48,520 nt of DNA from CAISIP01 sp963974265 (GCA_963974265.1 CAXBDR010000003.1:1-48520); one strand, 5' to 3'. Positions 32,274 through 41,489 are shown, counted from the stretch's first letter. Notes: generated from the letters alone by a model not told the origin. Made by a program: numbers and translations.

Positions 32274-34262
32274 ATGGGCGCACTCGAACTCACTCTGGTC
32301 TACCTGCTGGCCGCGGTACTGGGAGTGGTCGTGTGCCGTTCGCTCAAGCTGCCCCCGATGCTCGGCTACCTCGCGGTGGGCGTGGTCATCGGGCCGAACG
32401 CGTTGGCGTTGGCGGAAAACTCGGAAGCGGTACGCCATCTGGGCGAGTTCGGCGTCGTGTTCCTGATGTTTGTCATCGGCCTGGAATTCAACCTGGCCAA
32501 GCTGCGTTCGATGCGCGCCCATGTGTTCGGACTGGGCGTGTTCCAGGTCTCCCTGACGATGCTGCTCGGCACGGCATCCATGCTGGTCCTGGCCTACCTC
32601 ATGCCGCGATTCTGGGGCATGTCCTGGCAAACCGCGCTGGCCTTGTCCAGCGCGCTGGCGATGAGCAGCACGGCCATCGTCGTCAAGCTGATGGTGGAGC
32701 GACTCGAACTCGAGTCCGAACATGGCAAGCGGGTGATGGGCGTGCTGCTGTTCCAGGATCTGGCGGTGGTTCCGATGCTGGTGCTGATTCCCGCGCTGGG
32801 CGCCGCCGGCGAGAACCTGGCGTATGCGCTCGGCCTGGCGGCCCTGAAGGCGACCGTGCTGATCACGGTGCTGCTGGTCGGTGGCCAGCATGTGATGCGC
32901 TGGTGGCTGACGCTCGTGGCGCGGCGCAAGAGCGACGAGTTGTTCGTGCTCAACCTGCTGCTGATCACGCTGGGCCTGGCGTGGATGACCGAGATGGCGG
33001 GCCTGAGCCTGGCGCTGGGCGCGTTCATCGCCGGCATGCTGATCTCGGAGACCGAATACAAGCACCAGGTGGAGACCGATATCCGGCCTTTCCATGACGT
33101 GTTGCTGGGCCTGTTCTTCATCAGCATCGGCATGTTGCTGGACTGGCGCCTGGTGCTCGAGCGCTGGCCGCTGGTATTGTTGCTGGTGACGGTGCCGGTG
33201 TTGTTCAAGGCGGTGCTGGTGACCCTGCTGGCCAAGGGACTGGGCTCGTCGTGGGGCATCTCCCTGCGCACCGGGTTGTACCTCGCGCAGGCGGGCGAAT
33301 TCGGCTTCGTGCTGCTGACGCTGGCACAGCGCAACGACCTTGTGCCGCCGGCACTGCTCAACCCCATCCTGGCCAGCATGGTGCTGTCGATGCTGGCCAC
33401 GCCATTCATCATCATGTACAGCAACCGCATCGTGATGAAACTGGTCTCGAGCGACTGGCTGCAGCAATCGCTGCAGATGACCACCATTGCGCGCAAGTCC
33501 ATCAACTCGAACAAGCATGTGATCATCTGCGGCTACGGTCGCTGCGGCCAGAACCTGGCCCGGATGCTGGAGGGCGAGGGCATCCCCTACATGGCACTCG
33601 ACCTCGACCCGGACCGGGTGCGCCAGGCGGCCGCCGCGGGCGATTCCGTGGTGTTCGGCGATGCGGTGCGGCTGCAGGCACTGATGGCCGCAGGCTTGTC
33701 GCGCGCCAGTGCCGTCGTCGTGACCTATGTCGAAACCCACGGCGCACTCAAGGTCCTCGACCATGCACGCGCACATGCTCCCCACGTGCCGGTCATCATC
33801 CGCACCCGCGACGACCACGACCTGGAGCGGCTGCAGGCGGCCGGAGCCGCCGAGGTGGTTCCCGAAGCCATCGAAGGTTCGCTGATGCTCGCCAGCCACG
33901 CGTTGGCGCTGGTCGGCGTGCCGATGCGTCGGGTGATCCGGGTGGTGCAGAACCAGCGCGACGCCCGCTACAACCTGTTGCGGGGTTATTTCCACGGCGC
34001 CGACGACGATTCGGTCGACGACATGCGCAACGAGCGACTGGCGACCTTCACGCTGCCGCTGGGCGCCAAGTCGATCGGCAAGCCGCTGGGCCACCTGGCC
34101 TTGCACGCGCTGGGGGTGCGTGTGGTCAACCTGCGGCGCAACAACGGCCGTTCGATGGAAGTGCAGGACGACACCGAGCTCGAGGACGGCGACACACTGG
34201 TGTTGTCGGGCATTCCCGAGAACCTGTCCATCGCCGAACAGAAGCTGCTGCAGGCACAATGA
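32274..34262 (+). CDS. Kef-type potassium/proton antiporter with RCK domain
   Basis: A 662-residue CPA2-family inner-membrane transporter. About 12 hydrophobic segments fill residues 1-390, including LLFQDLAVVPML and SLALGAFIAGMLISETEYKHQ, both Kef-like. A cytoplasmic RCK_N domain (about 415-535, ICGYGRCGQNLA) and an RCK_C domain (about 580-655) follow. Kef systems release K+ in exchange for protons and are gated by nucleotides or glutathione adducts. No KefF/KefG partner gene is next to it. It starts without an obvious ribosome binding site, just after an extended -10 element. Confidence 0.92.
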   Translation: MGALELTLVYLLAAVLGVVVCRSLKLPPMLGYLAVGVVIGPNALALAENSEAVRHLGEFGVVFLMFVIGLEFNLAKLRSMRAHVFGLGVFQVSLTMLLGTASMLVLAYLMPRFWGMSWQTALALSSALAMSSTAIVVKLMVERLELESEHGKRVMGVLLFQDLAVVPMLVLIPALGAAGENLAYALGLAALKATVLITVLLVGGQHVMRWWLTLVARRKSDELFVLNLLLITLGLAWMTEMAGLSLALGAFIAGMLISETEYKHQVETDIRPFHDVLLGLFFISIGMLLDWRLVLERWPLVLLLVTVPVLFKAVLVTLLAKGLGSSWGISLRTGLYLAQAGEFGFVLLTLAQRNDLVPPALLNPILASMVLSMLATPFIIMYSNRIVMKLVSSDWLQQSLQMTTIARKSINSNKHVIICGYGRCGQNLARMLEGEGIPYMALDLDPDRVRQAAAAGDSVVFGDAVRLQALMAAGLSRASAVVVTYVETHGALKVLDHARAHAPHVPVIIRTRDDHDLERLQAAGAAEVVPEAIEGSLMLASHALALVGVPMRRVIRVVQNQRDARYNLLRGYFHGADDDSVDDMRNERLATFTLPLGAKSIGKPLGHLALHALGVRVVNLRRNNGRSMEVQDDTELEDGDTLVLSGIPENLSIAEQKLLQAQ

Positions 34263-34292
34263 CGACCTTGCCTTTCACGACTAAGAGCGCTT

Positions 34293-34862
34293 GTGAATCA
34301 CCCTGACATGCATGGCCTGAGCGTTGCCCAATACCTGCGCAACCATATTCGCACCGTGCCAGACTGGCCGGCGCCCGGTGTCCAGTTCCGCGACATCACG
34401 CCGCTGTTGCAGGACGCCAAGGTGTTCCGGGTCCTGATCGATGCCTTCGTGCATCGCTACATGGATGCGCAGCAACGGCCCGACGTGGTCGCCGGGCTCG
34501 ATGCGCGTGGCTTCATCCTGGGTTCGGTCGTGGCCTACGAGCTCAACGTGGGCTTCGTGCCGATCCGCAAGAAAGGCAAGCTGCCATTCACGACGGTGGA
34601 GGAGACCTACGAACTCGAATACGGCAGCGCCACCGTGGAACTGCACACCGATGCGGTCAAGGATGGCGACCGGGTGCTGCTCATCGACGACCTGATCGCC
34701 ACCGGCGGCACGATGATGGCAGGCAAGAAATTGCTGGAGAAGCTCGGGGCCATCGTGATGGAAGGCGCCGCGATCGTCGACCTGCCCGAACTCGGTGGCT
34801 CGGCCAAGTTGCGTGCCGCGGGCCTGGAACTGTTCACGCTGATCGATTTCGAAGGTCACTGA
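34293..34862 (+). CDS. apt: Adenine phosphoribosyltransferase
   Basis: A 189-residue purine-salvage enzyme. The PRPP loop is VLLIDDLIATGGTM and the family segments VPDWPAPGVQFRDITPLL, GLDARGFILG and RKKGKLP are intact. It makes AMP from adenine and PRPP. A GTG start at 34293 preceded by AAGAG is preferred; an ATG at 34308 would shorten it by five residues. It follows the antiporter gene by 30 bases and may share its transcript. Confidence 0.95.
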   Translation: MNHPDMHGLSVAQYLRNHIRTVPDWPAPGVQFRDITPLLQDAKVFRVLIDAFVHRYMDAQQRPDVVAGLDARGFILGSVVAYELNVGFVPIRKKGKLPFTTVEETYELEYGSATVELHTDAVKDGDRVLLIDDLIATGGTMMAGKKLLEKLGAIVMEGAAIVDLPELGGSAKLRAAGLELFTLIDFEGH

Positions 34863-34904
34863 CCTTGCGCGGCATCGCCGCGGGCGCAGCAAATCCTGGC
34901 CGGG

Positions 34905-35396
34905 TCAGGTCACCGCGATACGCCTGCGGTTGCTCACCAGGCGGCGCGCCATGATGGCGCCCAAGGCCATGGCCAACGCGAGTGCGGCACTGGGCTGGCG
35001 GTTGGCGAGTTCGGAGAAACGCATCGGGCTCAAGGTCCACAACCGGCAGGCACTGCCAGCCTGCACGGTCGCACTGCGCGCCATGCGCGAGAAAAACCCC
35101 CCTTCGCCGACGACCGATCCGGCGCCCACCGCCGCCAGCCGGATCTTGCCGGTGGCATCTTCGAAATGCACCGTCAGCATGCCCGACTCGACAAAATACA
35201 GGGTGCGGTCTTCAGCCCCCTGCGAGATCAGGATGCGCCCGGCGGCGATGTCCATGGGCTGCATGTAGGCCGCCAGCACATCCCATTGCGCGGTGGTGAT
35301 TCCATGGGCCAGCGTGGTATCGGTCGTATCGCTGGCAATGGCCTTGAGCAGGACCTGGATGTCCGCCTTGGCGTAGGGGGCAGGGGCAGTACTCAT
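34905..35396 (-). CDS. Stand-alone cyclic-nucleotide-binding protein (CAP-like domain only)
   Basis: A 163-residue protein. Residues about 35-150 are a CAP-type ligand-binding beta-roll: AAGRILISQGAEDRTLYFVESG, then the phosphate-binding cassette GEGGFFSRMARSATVQA with the conserved Glu and Arg. There is no helix-turn-helix, so it is not a Crp-type regulator by itself; it could act by protein contact. The phosphate-cassette residues suggest real cyclic-nucleotide binding. It lies 70 bases downstream of mnmE on the same strand. A cyclase is encoded about 33 kb away in this window, but no direct link is shown. Confidence 0.85.
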   Translation of the reverse strand: MSTAPAPYAKADIQVLLKAIASDTTDTTLAHGITTAQWDVLAAYMQPMDIAAGRILISQGAEDRTLYFVESGMLTVHFEDATGKIRLAAVGAGSVVGEGGFFSRMARSATVQAGSACRLWTLSPMRFSELANRQPSAALALAMALGAIMARRLVSNRRRIAVT

Positions 35397-35466
35397 GTGG
35401 CAACACCATTGACTCTGGCCGTGTTCGCCCGGTCAGCCACGCAACGTGCAAGGCAAAGGCGACACG

Positions 35467-36885
35467 CTATTTTCCAATGCAAAACCGTGAAAAGATGACT
35501 CCCAGCAGATCGTCGGCACCGAAGACTCCGGTGATCTCACCCAATGCATTTTGCGCCAAGCGCAGTTCCTCCGCCACCAGGTCGAGTGCGGGAGACGCCT
35601 CGGCGACCTGATCGGCGGCCTGCGCGACGTGCTGGTCCACCCGATGCAGCGCCTGCACATGCCGCTCGCGCGCCATGTAGACGCCCTCGGGCACGGTGTT
35701 CCAGCCCGCCAGTTGCAGCAGGCACTGGCGCAGGTGCGCAAGCCCGTCGCCGGTACGGGCCGACAGGCACACAGACCGCTCGGTGTCCGCCGGCCGCGCG
35801 CCCGCGGCCAGGTCGATCTTGTTCCAGACATCGATCACCGGCACCTGCGACGACAGCCGCGCCGACAGATCGGCGCCAATACGCGCATCCGCCGCCAGGT
35901 AGGCTGCGGCGTCGGATCCGGGCTCGGGACGGATTCCCGGCGCGGGCAACCGGGTCAGGTCATGCAGGAACAACACCACGTCGGCGGCATCGATTTCTCC
36001 CCAGGCCCGGGCCACGCCCATCTGCTCGACTTCGTCGCCGCTCTCGCGCAGACCGGCCGTATCGATCACATGCAGCGGTACACCTTCGATCTGGATCGTC
36101 TGCTGGATCTTGTCGCGGGTGGTGCCGGCAATCGGCGAGACGATCGCCAGCTCGGCGCCCGCCAGCGCATTGAGCAGCGAAGACTTGCCCGCGTTGGGCT
36201 GGCCGGCGATCACCACCTTGATACCCTCGCGCAGCAACACCCCCTGGCGCGCGTTGCGCCCGATGGCCGCAAGCGCGTCACGCAACTGCGCCAGGCGACC
36301 CTGGACGTCGGCCCGGCGCAGGATGTCGATCTCCTCTTCCGGGAAATCCAGCGTGGCCTCGATCAACATGCGCATGTCGATCAAGGCATCGCGCACGCCA
36401 TGCACGGCGGCCGAAAAATCGCCCGACAGGGACCGCACCGCGCTGCGTGCCGCAGTCTCGGTGCTGGCATCGATCAGGTCGGCCACCGCCTCGGCCTGCG
36501 CCAGGTCCATCTTGTCGTTGAGAAACGCGCGCTGCGTGAATTCGCCGGGCTTGGCCAGCCGCATGCCGATGGACTGGCCGGCCTGCAGGCACCGCGCCAG
36601 CAACATCTGCAGCACCACGGAGCCGCCATGCGCCTGCAATTCGAGTACGTCTTCGCCAGTAAACGAATGCGGCGCCGGGAAATACAGCGCCAGTCCCTGG
36701 TCGATGGCTTGTCCCTGGTCGTCGAGGAAAGGCAGGTAGGTAGCCTCGCGGGGGCGCAAGACACGGCCGCAAATGGCTTGTGCCAGCGACGACAGGTCGG
36801 CTCCGGACACACGCACGATGCCGACCGCACCGCGACCCGGCGCTGTCGCGATCGCGACGATGGGTTCGGGCCGGTGCGGCGACAT
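35467..36885 (-). CDS. mnmE: tRNA modification GTPase MnmE
   Basis: A 472-residue protein with the N-terminal folate-binding domain (about 1-120), a helical domain, an inserted G domain (G1 at 228-236, GQPNAGKSS; G3 DTAGLRESG; G4 NKIDL) and the C-terminal FCIGK with the conserved Cys. With MnmG it modifies the wobble uridine of certain tRNAs at position 5. It is the last gene of the rpmH-rnpA-yidD-yidC-mnmE run, 39 bases after yidC. Confidence 0.97.
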   Translation of the reverse strand: MSPHRPEPIVAIATAPGRGAVGIVRVSGADLSSLAQAICGRVLRPREATYLPFLDDQGQAIDQGLALYFPAPHSFTGEDVLELQAHGGSVVLQMLLARCLQAGQSIGMRLAKPGEFTQRAFLNDKMDLAQAEAVADLIDASTETAARSAVRSLSGDFSAAVHGVRDALIDMRMLIEATLDFPEEEIDILRRADVQGRLAQLRDALAAIGRNARQGVLLREGIKVVIAGQPNAGKSSLLNALAGAELAIVSPIAGTTRDKIQQTIQIEGVPLHVIDTAGLRESGDEVEQMGVARAWGEIDAADVVLFLHDLTRLPAPGIRPEPGSDAAAYLAADARIGADLSARLSSQVPVIDVWNKIDLAAGARPADTERSVCLSARTGDGLAHLRQCLLQLAGWNTVPEGVYMARERHVQALHRVDQHVAQAADQVAEASPALDLVAEELRLAQNALGEITGVFGADDLLGVIFSRFCIGK

Positions 36886-36924
36886 GCTGGGTCGGTCAGC
36901 CCGCTGAGATGCGGGCCTGGCGGG

Positions 36925-38673
36925 TCAACGGAATTTCGGCAGGTTGAACTGCGGCGGCACGCCCATGCGGGTGTTGATGAGCCACTGCTGCGCAATCGAC
37001 AACACGTTGTTGGTGATCCAGTACAGCACCAGGCCGGCCGGGAAGAAGAAGAACATGACCGAGAAGATCAGCGGCATGAACCACATCAGCTTGGCCTGCA
37101 TCGGATCCGGCGGCGCCGGATTGAGTGCTGTCTGCAACAGCGTCGTCAGCGTCATGAAGATCGGCAGGATGAAATACGGGTCGGGCGACGACAGGTCGGT
37201 GATCCACATGGCCCAGGGCGCGTTGCGCATCTCGACACTGGACAACAACACCCAGTACAAGGCGATGAAAACCGGGATCTGGATCATGATGGGGAAACAG
37301 CCTCCCATCGGGTTGACCTTCTCCTCGCGGTAGATCTTCATCATTTCCTGCTGCATCTGCTGCGGGCTGTCCTTCAGGCGCTCACGCATCTCGGTGATGC
37401 GCGGATTGATTGCCTTCATCTTGGCCATGCTGCTGTAGGCCTTGGCATTGAGCCAATAGAACATGATCTTGAGCAGCAGCACCAGGCCCATGATGGACCA
37501 GCCCCAGTTGCCCAGGATGCTGTGGATCTTGTCGAGCAACCAGTACAGCGGCTTGGCCAGGATGGTCAACCAGCCATAGTCCTTGACCAGTTCCAGGCCG
37601 GGGGCGAGCGCCTCGAGTTTTTTCTCTTCCTGCGGGCCGACGAAAAGTTTCGCGTCGACCGCCTTGCTGGCGCCGGGCACAATCGCCTCCATCGGTGCGA
37701 TCTGCGTGGCCCGGTAACAACAATCAGGCACTGTCGATCCGATGTCGACCGCATCCATCGAAATGGAGCGGGGCATGCCCTCGGGCAACAACCAGGCGGT
37801 CGCAAAATAGTGCTGGACCATCGCCACGTAACCATCCGACGAGGTCTGCGGATAGTCGGCCTTGCCCTTCTTGATGTCGGCGAAGTCGATCTTCTGGAAC
37901 TTCTTGGCTTCGGTATAGACCGCCGGACCGGTGAAGGTGAAATAGAACGACGATTCGCCCTTGGGCTTGTTGCCGTCGCGCACCAGCTGCAGGTACAACT
38001 GCGGCGAGACCGGCTCCGTTCCGGTGTTGGTGACCGCATGGCGCACCGCGATGTCGTAGGCACCACGGCGCAAGGTATAGGTCTTGACCAGGCTCGCGCC
38101 GCCCACCGATGGAGAGGTGAAACTGACAACCAGTTCGTTCTCACCGTCCTTGAGTTCGCGCTCGCCGCTGAAGCTCATCACGGTCTTGTGGGTCGGATAC
38201 TCGACGCCAGCCACATTGCCGATCAGGCCGGTCTGCGCAACATAAACAAGCTCACGCGATTCATCGAGCAAAACGAAGGGCTTGCTGCGATCTTCCATGT
38301 CCTTGTGCTTGGGGAACGCGGCCCGCACCAGCGATCCACCCTGGGTATCGAAGGTCAGTTCCATCACGTCGGTGCGAACCACCACGCGTTCGCCTTGCGT
38401 ATTGCCCGAGCCTGCCGCCACGGGCGCAGCCGGCGTCGCCGCGCCGCCGGGCACCGCCACGGGACTGGGCACGGCAGTGTTGCCGCCGGCAACCGGGGCC
38501 GGGACCGCACTGGGAATACCGTTGGCCGCCGGTGCGCTGGCGGTCTGTGCCGGTTGCGGCGCGGTCGGCAGGAAGGTCGCCGGATTGCCGTTGTGAACCT
38601 GCCATCTGTCCCACAACAAGACCATCGAAAAGCCAAAGATCACCCACAAAATGGTGCGGCGGATATCGTTCAT
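36925..38673 (-). CDS. yidC: Membrane protein insertase YidC
   Basis: A 582-residue inner-membrane protein. An N-terminal membrane segment (about 5-22) is followed by an Ala/Pro/Val-rich linker (35-90), the large periplasmic beta domain (about 95-350) and the conserved C-terminal insertase core (about 370-570) with MGGCFPIMIQIPVFIALY and NNVLSIAQQW. It inserts and folds membrane proteins with or without SecYEG. AGAAGAG precedes the ATG, and the ATG overlaps the yidD stop by four bases. Confidence 0.97.
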   Translation of the reverse strand: MNDIRRTILWVIFGFSMVLLWDRWQVHNGNPATFLPTAPQPAQTASAPAANGIPSAVPAPVAGGNTAVPSPVAVPGGAATPAAPVAAGSGNTQGERVVVRTDVMELTFDTQGGSLVRAAFPKHKDMEDRSKPFVLLDESRELVYVAQTGLIGNVAGVEYPTHKTVMSFSGERELKDGENELVVSFTSPSVGGASLVKTYTLRRGAYDIAVRHAVTNTGTEPVSPQLYLQLVRDGNKPKGESSFYFTFTGPAVYTEAKKFQKIDFADIKKGKADYPQTSSDGYVAMVQHYFATAWLLPEGMPRSISMDAVDIGSTVPDCCYRATQIAPMEAIVPGASKAVDAKLFVGPQEEKKLEALAPGLELVKDYGWLTILAKPLYWLLDKIHSILGNWGWSIMGLVLLLKIMFYWLNAKAYSSMAKMKAINPRITEMRERLKDSPQQMQQEMMKIYREEKVNPMGGCFPIMIQIPVFIALYWVLLSSVEMRNAPWAMWITDLSSPDPYFILPIFMTLTTLLQTALNPAPPDPMQAKLMWFMPLIFSVMFFFFPAGLVLYWITNNVLSIAQQWLINTRMGVPPQFNLPKFR

Positions 38674-38942
38674 AAACTCTTCTTGTGAGGATTCGGTGTG
38701 ATCAGGCCGCTGAACAGCCTCGGCGCGACTTCTGGCACCGGATCGCAACCGCCGGCGCACCACGGATGGCAACGAGCCAGGCGCGCCACGGTGAGGTAGC
38801 TGCCAGCCGCGGCTCCGTGTTCCTGCAGGGCCTGCAGGGAATACGCCGAGCAGCTCGGTTCGAAGCGGCAGGCACTGCCAAGCCACGGACTGAGCAACAG
38901 ACGGTAACCCCGCACCAGGCCGATCAGCAATGCCTTGATCAT
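38670..38942 (-). CDS. yidD: Membrane protein insertion efficiency factor YidD
   Basis: A 90-residue protein with the invariant motif FEPSCSAYSLQAL and an HPWCAGGCDPVP region, the DUF37/YidD signature. It is a small peripheral inner-membrane protein that helps insertion through YidC. It overlaps rnpA (upstream) and yidC (downstream) by four bases each, so the three are translationally coupled. Confidence 0.96.
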   Translation of the reverse strand: MIKALLIGLVRGYRLLLSPWLGSACRFEPSCSAYSLQALQEHGAAAGSYLTVARLARCHPWCAGGCDPVPEVAPRLFSGLITPNPHKKSL

Positions 38943-39394
38943 GCGCGGGACGCCACGGCCGGCATGCGGTCGGTTCGGCGCGATTGTGCGTGTTCGAACA
39001 GAGCGACCAGTTCCTGGCGCACCTGCCGCTTCAAGGCCACGGATGTTGCACTGACAAAATGCGCGCGGTCGAAACCCGCGCGCAGTCGCACCACAAAGGC
39101 AGCAACGGGGAGGGCCGGCACAGCCATTGCTCCCACACTGTAAATCTGGCGCTTGATCATGTTGCGAGTGACCGCCCGTTTCGCCCAGCGCTTGGGCACC
39201 ATGGCGCCCATCACGGATTCGCGTGGGGATGCGGACGGTGCGGCTTCAAGGCCGGGAACCTGCGCGTCCTGCGACGCTGGCCGCAAGCCGACATCCGTCA
39301 AGCCACGCTGATGCAGAACAAAATGCGCCGTGCTGGCGATACGCTGGCCAGCGAGCACAGCCTGGAACTGGCTGTGCGTCTTGAGGCGCTGCAC
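38939..39394 (-). CDS. rnpA: Ribonuclease P protein component
   Basis: A 151-residue basic protein; the conserved segment KRWAKRAVTRNMIKRQIY includes the RNR-type motif. With the M1 RNA it trims tRNA 5' ends. It is longer than many RnpA proteins (about 120 residues) because of an Ala/Pro-rich insert (about 37-60) before the first strand pair. The start is GTG; a stop codon lies 30 bases upstream in frame, which leaves this GTG as the only good start. Confidence 0.93.
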   Translation of the reverse strand: MQRLKTHSQFQAVLAGQRIASTAHFVLHQRGLTDVGLRPASQDAQVPGLEAAPSASPRESVMGAMVPKRWAKRAVTRNMIKRQIYSVGAMAVPALPVAAFVVRLRAGFDRAHFVSATSVALKRQVRQELVALFEHAQSRRTDRMPAVASRA

Positions 39395-39438
39395 GACGCT
39401 GCAGACGTCTGCCGGGAGGAGTCAGTCAGTGATGCAGA

Positions 39439-39573
39439 TCAGACCGCGAGACGCTTGCGTCCCTTGGCACGACGGGCATTGATGACAGCCCTGCCGCCAC
39501 GGGTCTTCATGCGAACCAGAAAGCCATGGGTGCGGGCCCGGCGGATCTTGGAAGGTTGGTATGTGCGTTTCAT
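39439..39573 (-). CDS. rpmH: 50S ribosomal protein L34
   Basis: 44 residues beginning MKRTYQPSKIRRARTHGF, the invariant L34 sequence, rich in Arg and Lys. AGGAT precedes the ATG. As usual it is the first gene of the operon that runs away from dnaA. Confidence 0.98.
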   Translation of the reverse strand: MKRTYQPSKIRRARTHGFLVRMKTRGGRAVINARRAKGRKRLAV

Positions 39574-39639
39574 GACAATAATCCTGTTGAGGTGCCGTCC
39601 CAAGGATCGGCCTGCAGCCCGGTTTCCGGGGAACCCGCG

Positions 39640-39668
39640 ATTATCACCATTTTTCTCAACACCGGCAA
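39640..39668 (-). promoter_or_regulatory. rpmH operon promoter
   Basis: TTGCCG (39668-39663), a 17-base spacer and GATAAT (39645-39640) on the minus strand. It lies about 70 bases before the rpmH ATG. Confidence 0.65.
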
Positions 39669-39735
39669 GCGCTTGCGCGGCTTTCAGTGCGTAACACTGG
39701 AACCCGGGCGTGGCCCCGCAGCGGCATCGCCGAGC

Positions 39736-39764
39736 TTGTGGATAAATTCTTGACAAACTACAAT
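39736..39764 (+). promoter_or_regulatory. dnaA promoter overlapping a DnaA box
   Basis: TTGTGG at 39736-39741, a 17-base spacer and TACAAT at 39759-39764 make a sigma-70 promoter. A perfect DnaA box in reverse orientation (TGTGGATAA, 39737-39745) covers its -35 element, so DnaA could repress its own gene. A TTGACA at 39750 gives no well-spaced -10. Another box-like TATCCACA occurs at 39787-39794. Confidence 0.7.
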
Positions 39765-39811
39765 CGCCGGTCGCCTTGCTAGGCATATATCCACAGAGAA
39801 GAACAACAACG

Positions 39812-41224
39812 ATGACCGAGGGGCAACACGCGACAAGCGCATCAGGCAACCGTCTGGAGACCACACACGACGTCTGGCAGACCTGCATCGAACAACTGGC
39901 GCAGGAACTGCCGGAACAGCAGTTCAACACCTGGATCAAGCCCCTGTCGGCCGTGGTTGCCGGCGACATGTCCAAGGTCACGATCTTTGTCGGCAACCGG
40001 TTCAAGCTGGACTGGATCCGGGCCCAGTACAGCGCGCGCATCTCGGCCCGGCTGGAAAAGATCGTCGGTCAGCATGTCTCGCTCGAGTTAGCACTTGCTC
40101 CTCGGGAACCTCAAGCCAAGTCGGTATTTGTTCCATCGGTCAATGGGAAAATGCCGATCGATGAACCCGTGGACCTGGGCGAAGAGGCCGCACCGGCCGG
40201 CTTGCGCAACCGCCTCAATTCAGTGCTGAGTTTCGAGACGCTGGTCGAAGGATCGGCCAACCGCATGGCCCGCGCCGCGGCCATGCATGTATCGGACATG
40301 CCGGGCCACCTGTACAACCCCTTGTTCATCTACGGCGGCGTCGGTCTCGGCAAGACCCACCTGATGCATGCCATCGGCAACCGGCTGCTGGTGAACAAGC
40401 CCGGCGCCAAGGTTCTCTACATCCATGCCGAGCAGTTCGTCTCGGATGTGGTTAAGGCCTACCAGCGCAAGACCTTTGACGAGTTCAAGAACCATTACCA
40501 TTCGCTCGATCTGTTACTCATCGATGACGTGCAGTTCTTCGCCAACAAGGAACGCACGCAGGAAGAGTTCTTCAACGCGTTCGAAGCCCTGCTGGCCAAG
40601 AAGTCGCACATCGTGATGACCAGCGACACCTATCCCAAGGGCCTGACCGACATTCACGAGCGCCTGGTATCACGTTTCGATTCCGGTCTCACGGTGGCCA
40701 TAGAGCCGCCGGAACTCGAGATGCGGGTGGCGATCCTGATCAACAAGGCACGTGCCGAGTTGTCCGAAATGCCGGAGGAGGTGGCCTTTTTCGTCGCCAA
40801 GAACGTGCGCTCCAACGTGCGCGAGCTCGAAGGTGCGCTGCGCAAGATCCTGGCCTATTCCCGCTTCAACCAGAAAGACATCTCGATCGCACTGGCACGC
40901 GAAGCCCTGCGCGACCTGCTGTCGATCCAGAACCGCCAGATCTCGGTCGAGAACATCCAGAAGACCGTCGCCGACTACTACAAGATCAAGGTCGCCGACA
41001 TGTATTCCAAGAAACGTCCGGCCAGCATTGCGAAGCCGCGCCAGATCGCAATGTACCTGGCCAAGGAACTGACCCAGAAGAGCCTGCCGGAGATCGGCGA
41101 ACTGTTCGGCGGGCGCGACCACACCACCGTGCTCCATGCCGTGCGCAAGATCAGCGCCGAGCGGCAACAACTCACCGAACTCAACCAGCAGTTGCATGTC
41201 CTTGAACAAACGCTCAAAGGCTGA
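39812..41224 (+). CDS. dnaA: Chromosomal replication initiator DnaA
   Basis: 470 residues. Domain I (about 20-90, VWQTCIEQLAQELPEQQF) is followed by a variable linker (100-140), the AAA+ domain with Walker A GGVGLGKTH (about 175-183) and Walker B LLLIDDVQFF, and domain IV with the DnaA-box recognition signature GGRDHTTVLHAVRKI. It binds DnaA boxes and opens the origin. The ATG at 39812 was chosen; an in-frame TTG at 39776 has no support. Confidence 0.98.
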   Translation: MTEGQHATSASGNRLETTHDVWQTCIEQLAQELPEQQFNTWIKPLSAVVAGDMSKVTIFVGNRFKLDWIRAQYSARISARLEKIVGQHVSLELALAPREPQAKSVFVPSVNGKMPIDEPVDLGEEAAPAGLRNRLNSVLSFETLVEGSANRMARAAAMHVSDMPGHLYNPLFIYGGVGLGKTHLMHAIGNRLLVNKPGAKVLYIHAEQFVSDVVKAYQRKTFDEFKNHYHSLDLLLIDDVQFFANKERTQEEFFNAFEALLAKKSHIVMTSDTYPKGLTDIHERLVSRFDSGLTVAIEPPELEMRVAILINKARAELSEMPEEVAFFVAKNVRSNVRELEGALRKILAYSRFNQKDISIALAREALRDLLSIQNRQISVENIQKTVADYYKIKVADMYSKKRPASIAKPRQIAMYLAKELTQKSLPEIGELFGGRDHTTVLHAVRKISAERQQLTELNQQLHVLEQTLKG

Positions 41225-41489
41225 CCCGGTCATGCCTTCCATGCTGTATTTCGGCCACTTGACAAAGCTGGGGATAGTTCGCGCACAACCTGGCAGTTAT
41301 CCACAGCGTCGGGCAGAACCACCAAGTTGTACCCAATCGGAGCGCATCGCCGAAGCACGGTTGCGCACACCGTTCAACACTTTCCAAGTGCTTGATAAAA
41401 AAGGGGAAAATGCCGCTGTCCACAGCCGGGTGCCGCCCTTAGCTACTACTACTACTTATATCTATCTATAAATTGAGGAAGAGGTTGAC
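41225..41489 (+). other. Replication origin (oriC) between dnaA and dnaN
   Basis: A perfect DnaA box TTATCCACA lies at 41297-41305, a weaker TGGGGATAG at 41269-41277, and TGTCCACA at 41417-41424. After the last box come a GC-rich spacer (41425-41438), four CTA triplets (41443-41454) and the AT-rich tract 41455-41476. Box, GC spacer, CTA/TTA trinucleotides and AT-rich DNA in this order match the DnaA-trio basal unwinding element. Gene direction also diverges around dnaA. The dnaN ribosome site AGGAAGAGG (41475-41483) follows directly. Confidence 0.78.

Noticed and set aside
31479..34259. Very long minus-strand open frame (926 codons) opposite the Kef-type gene
   Set aside because: It spans the antiporter gene and part of kdsD in another frame, has a biased composition, and contains no recognisable domain.
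35551..38688. Long plus-strand open frame opposite mnmE and yidC (1045 codons)
   Set aside because: Both genes beneath it are certain, and the translation is low-complexity Arg/Gln/His-rich.
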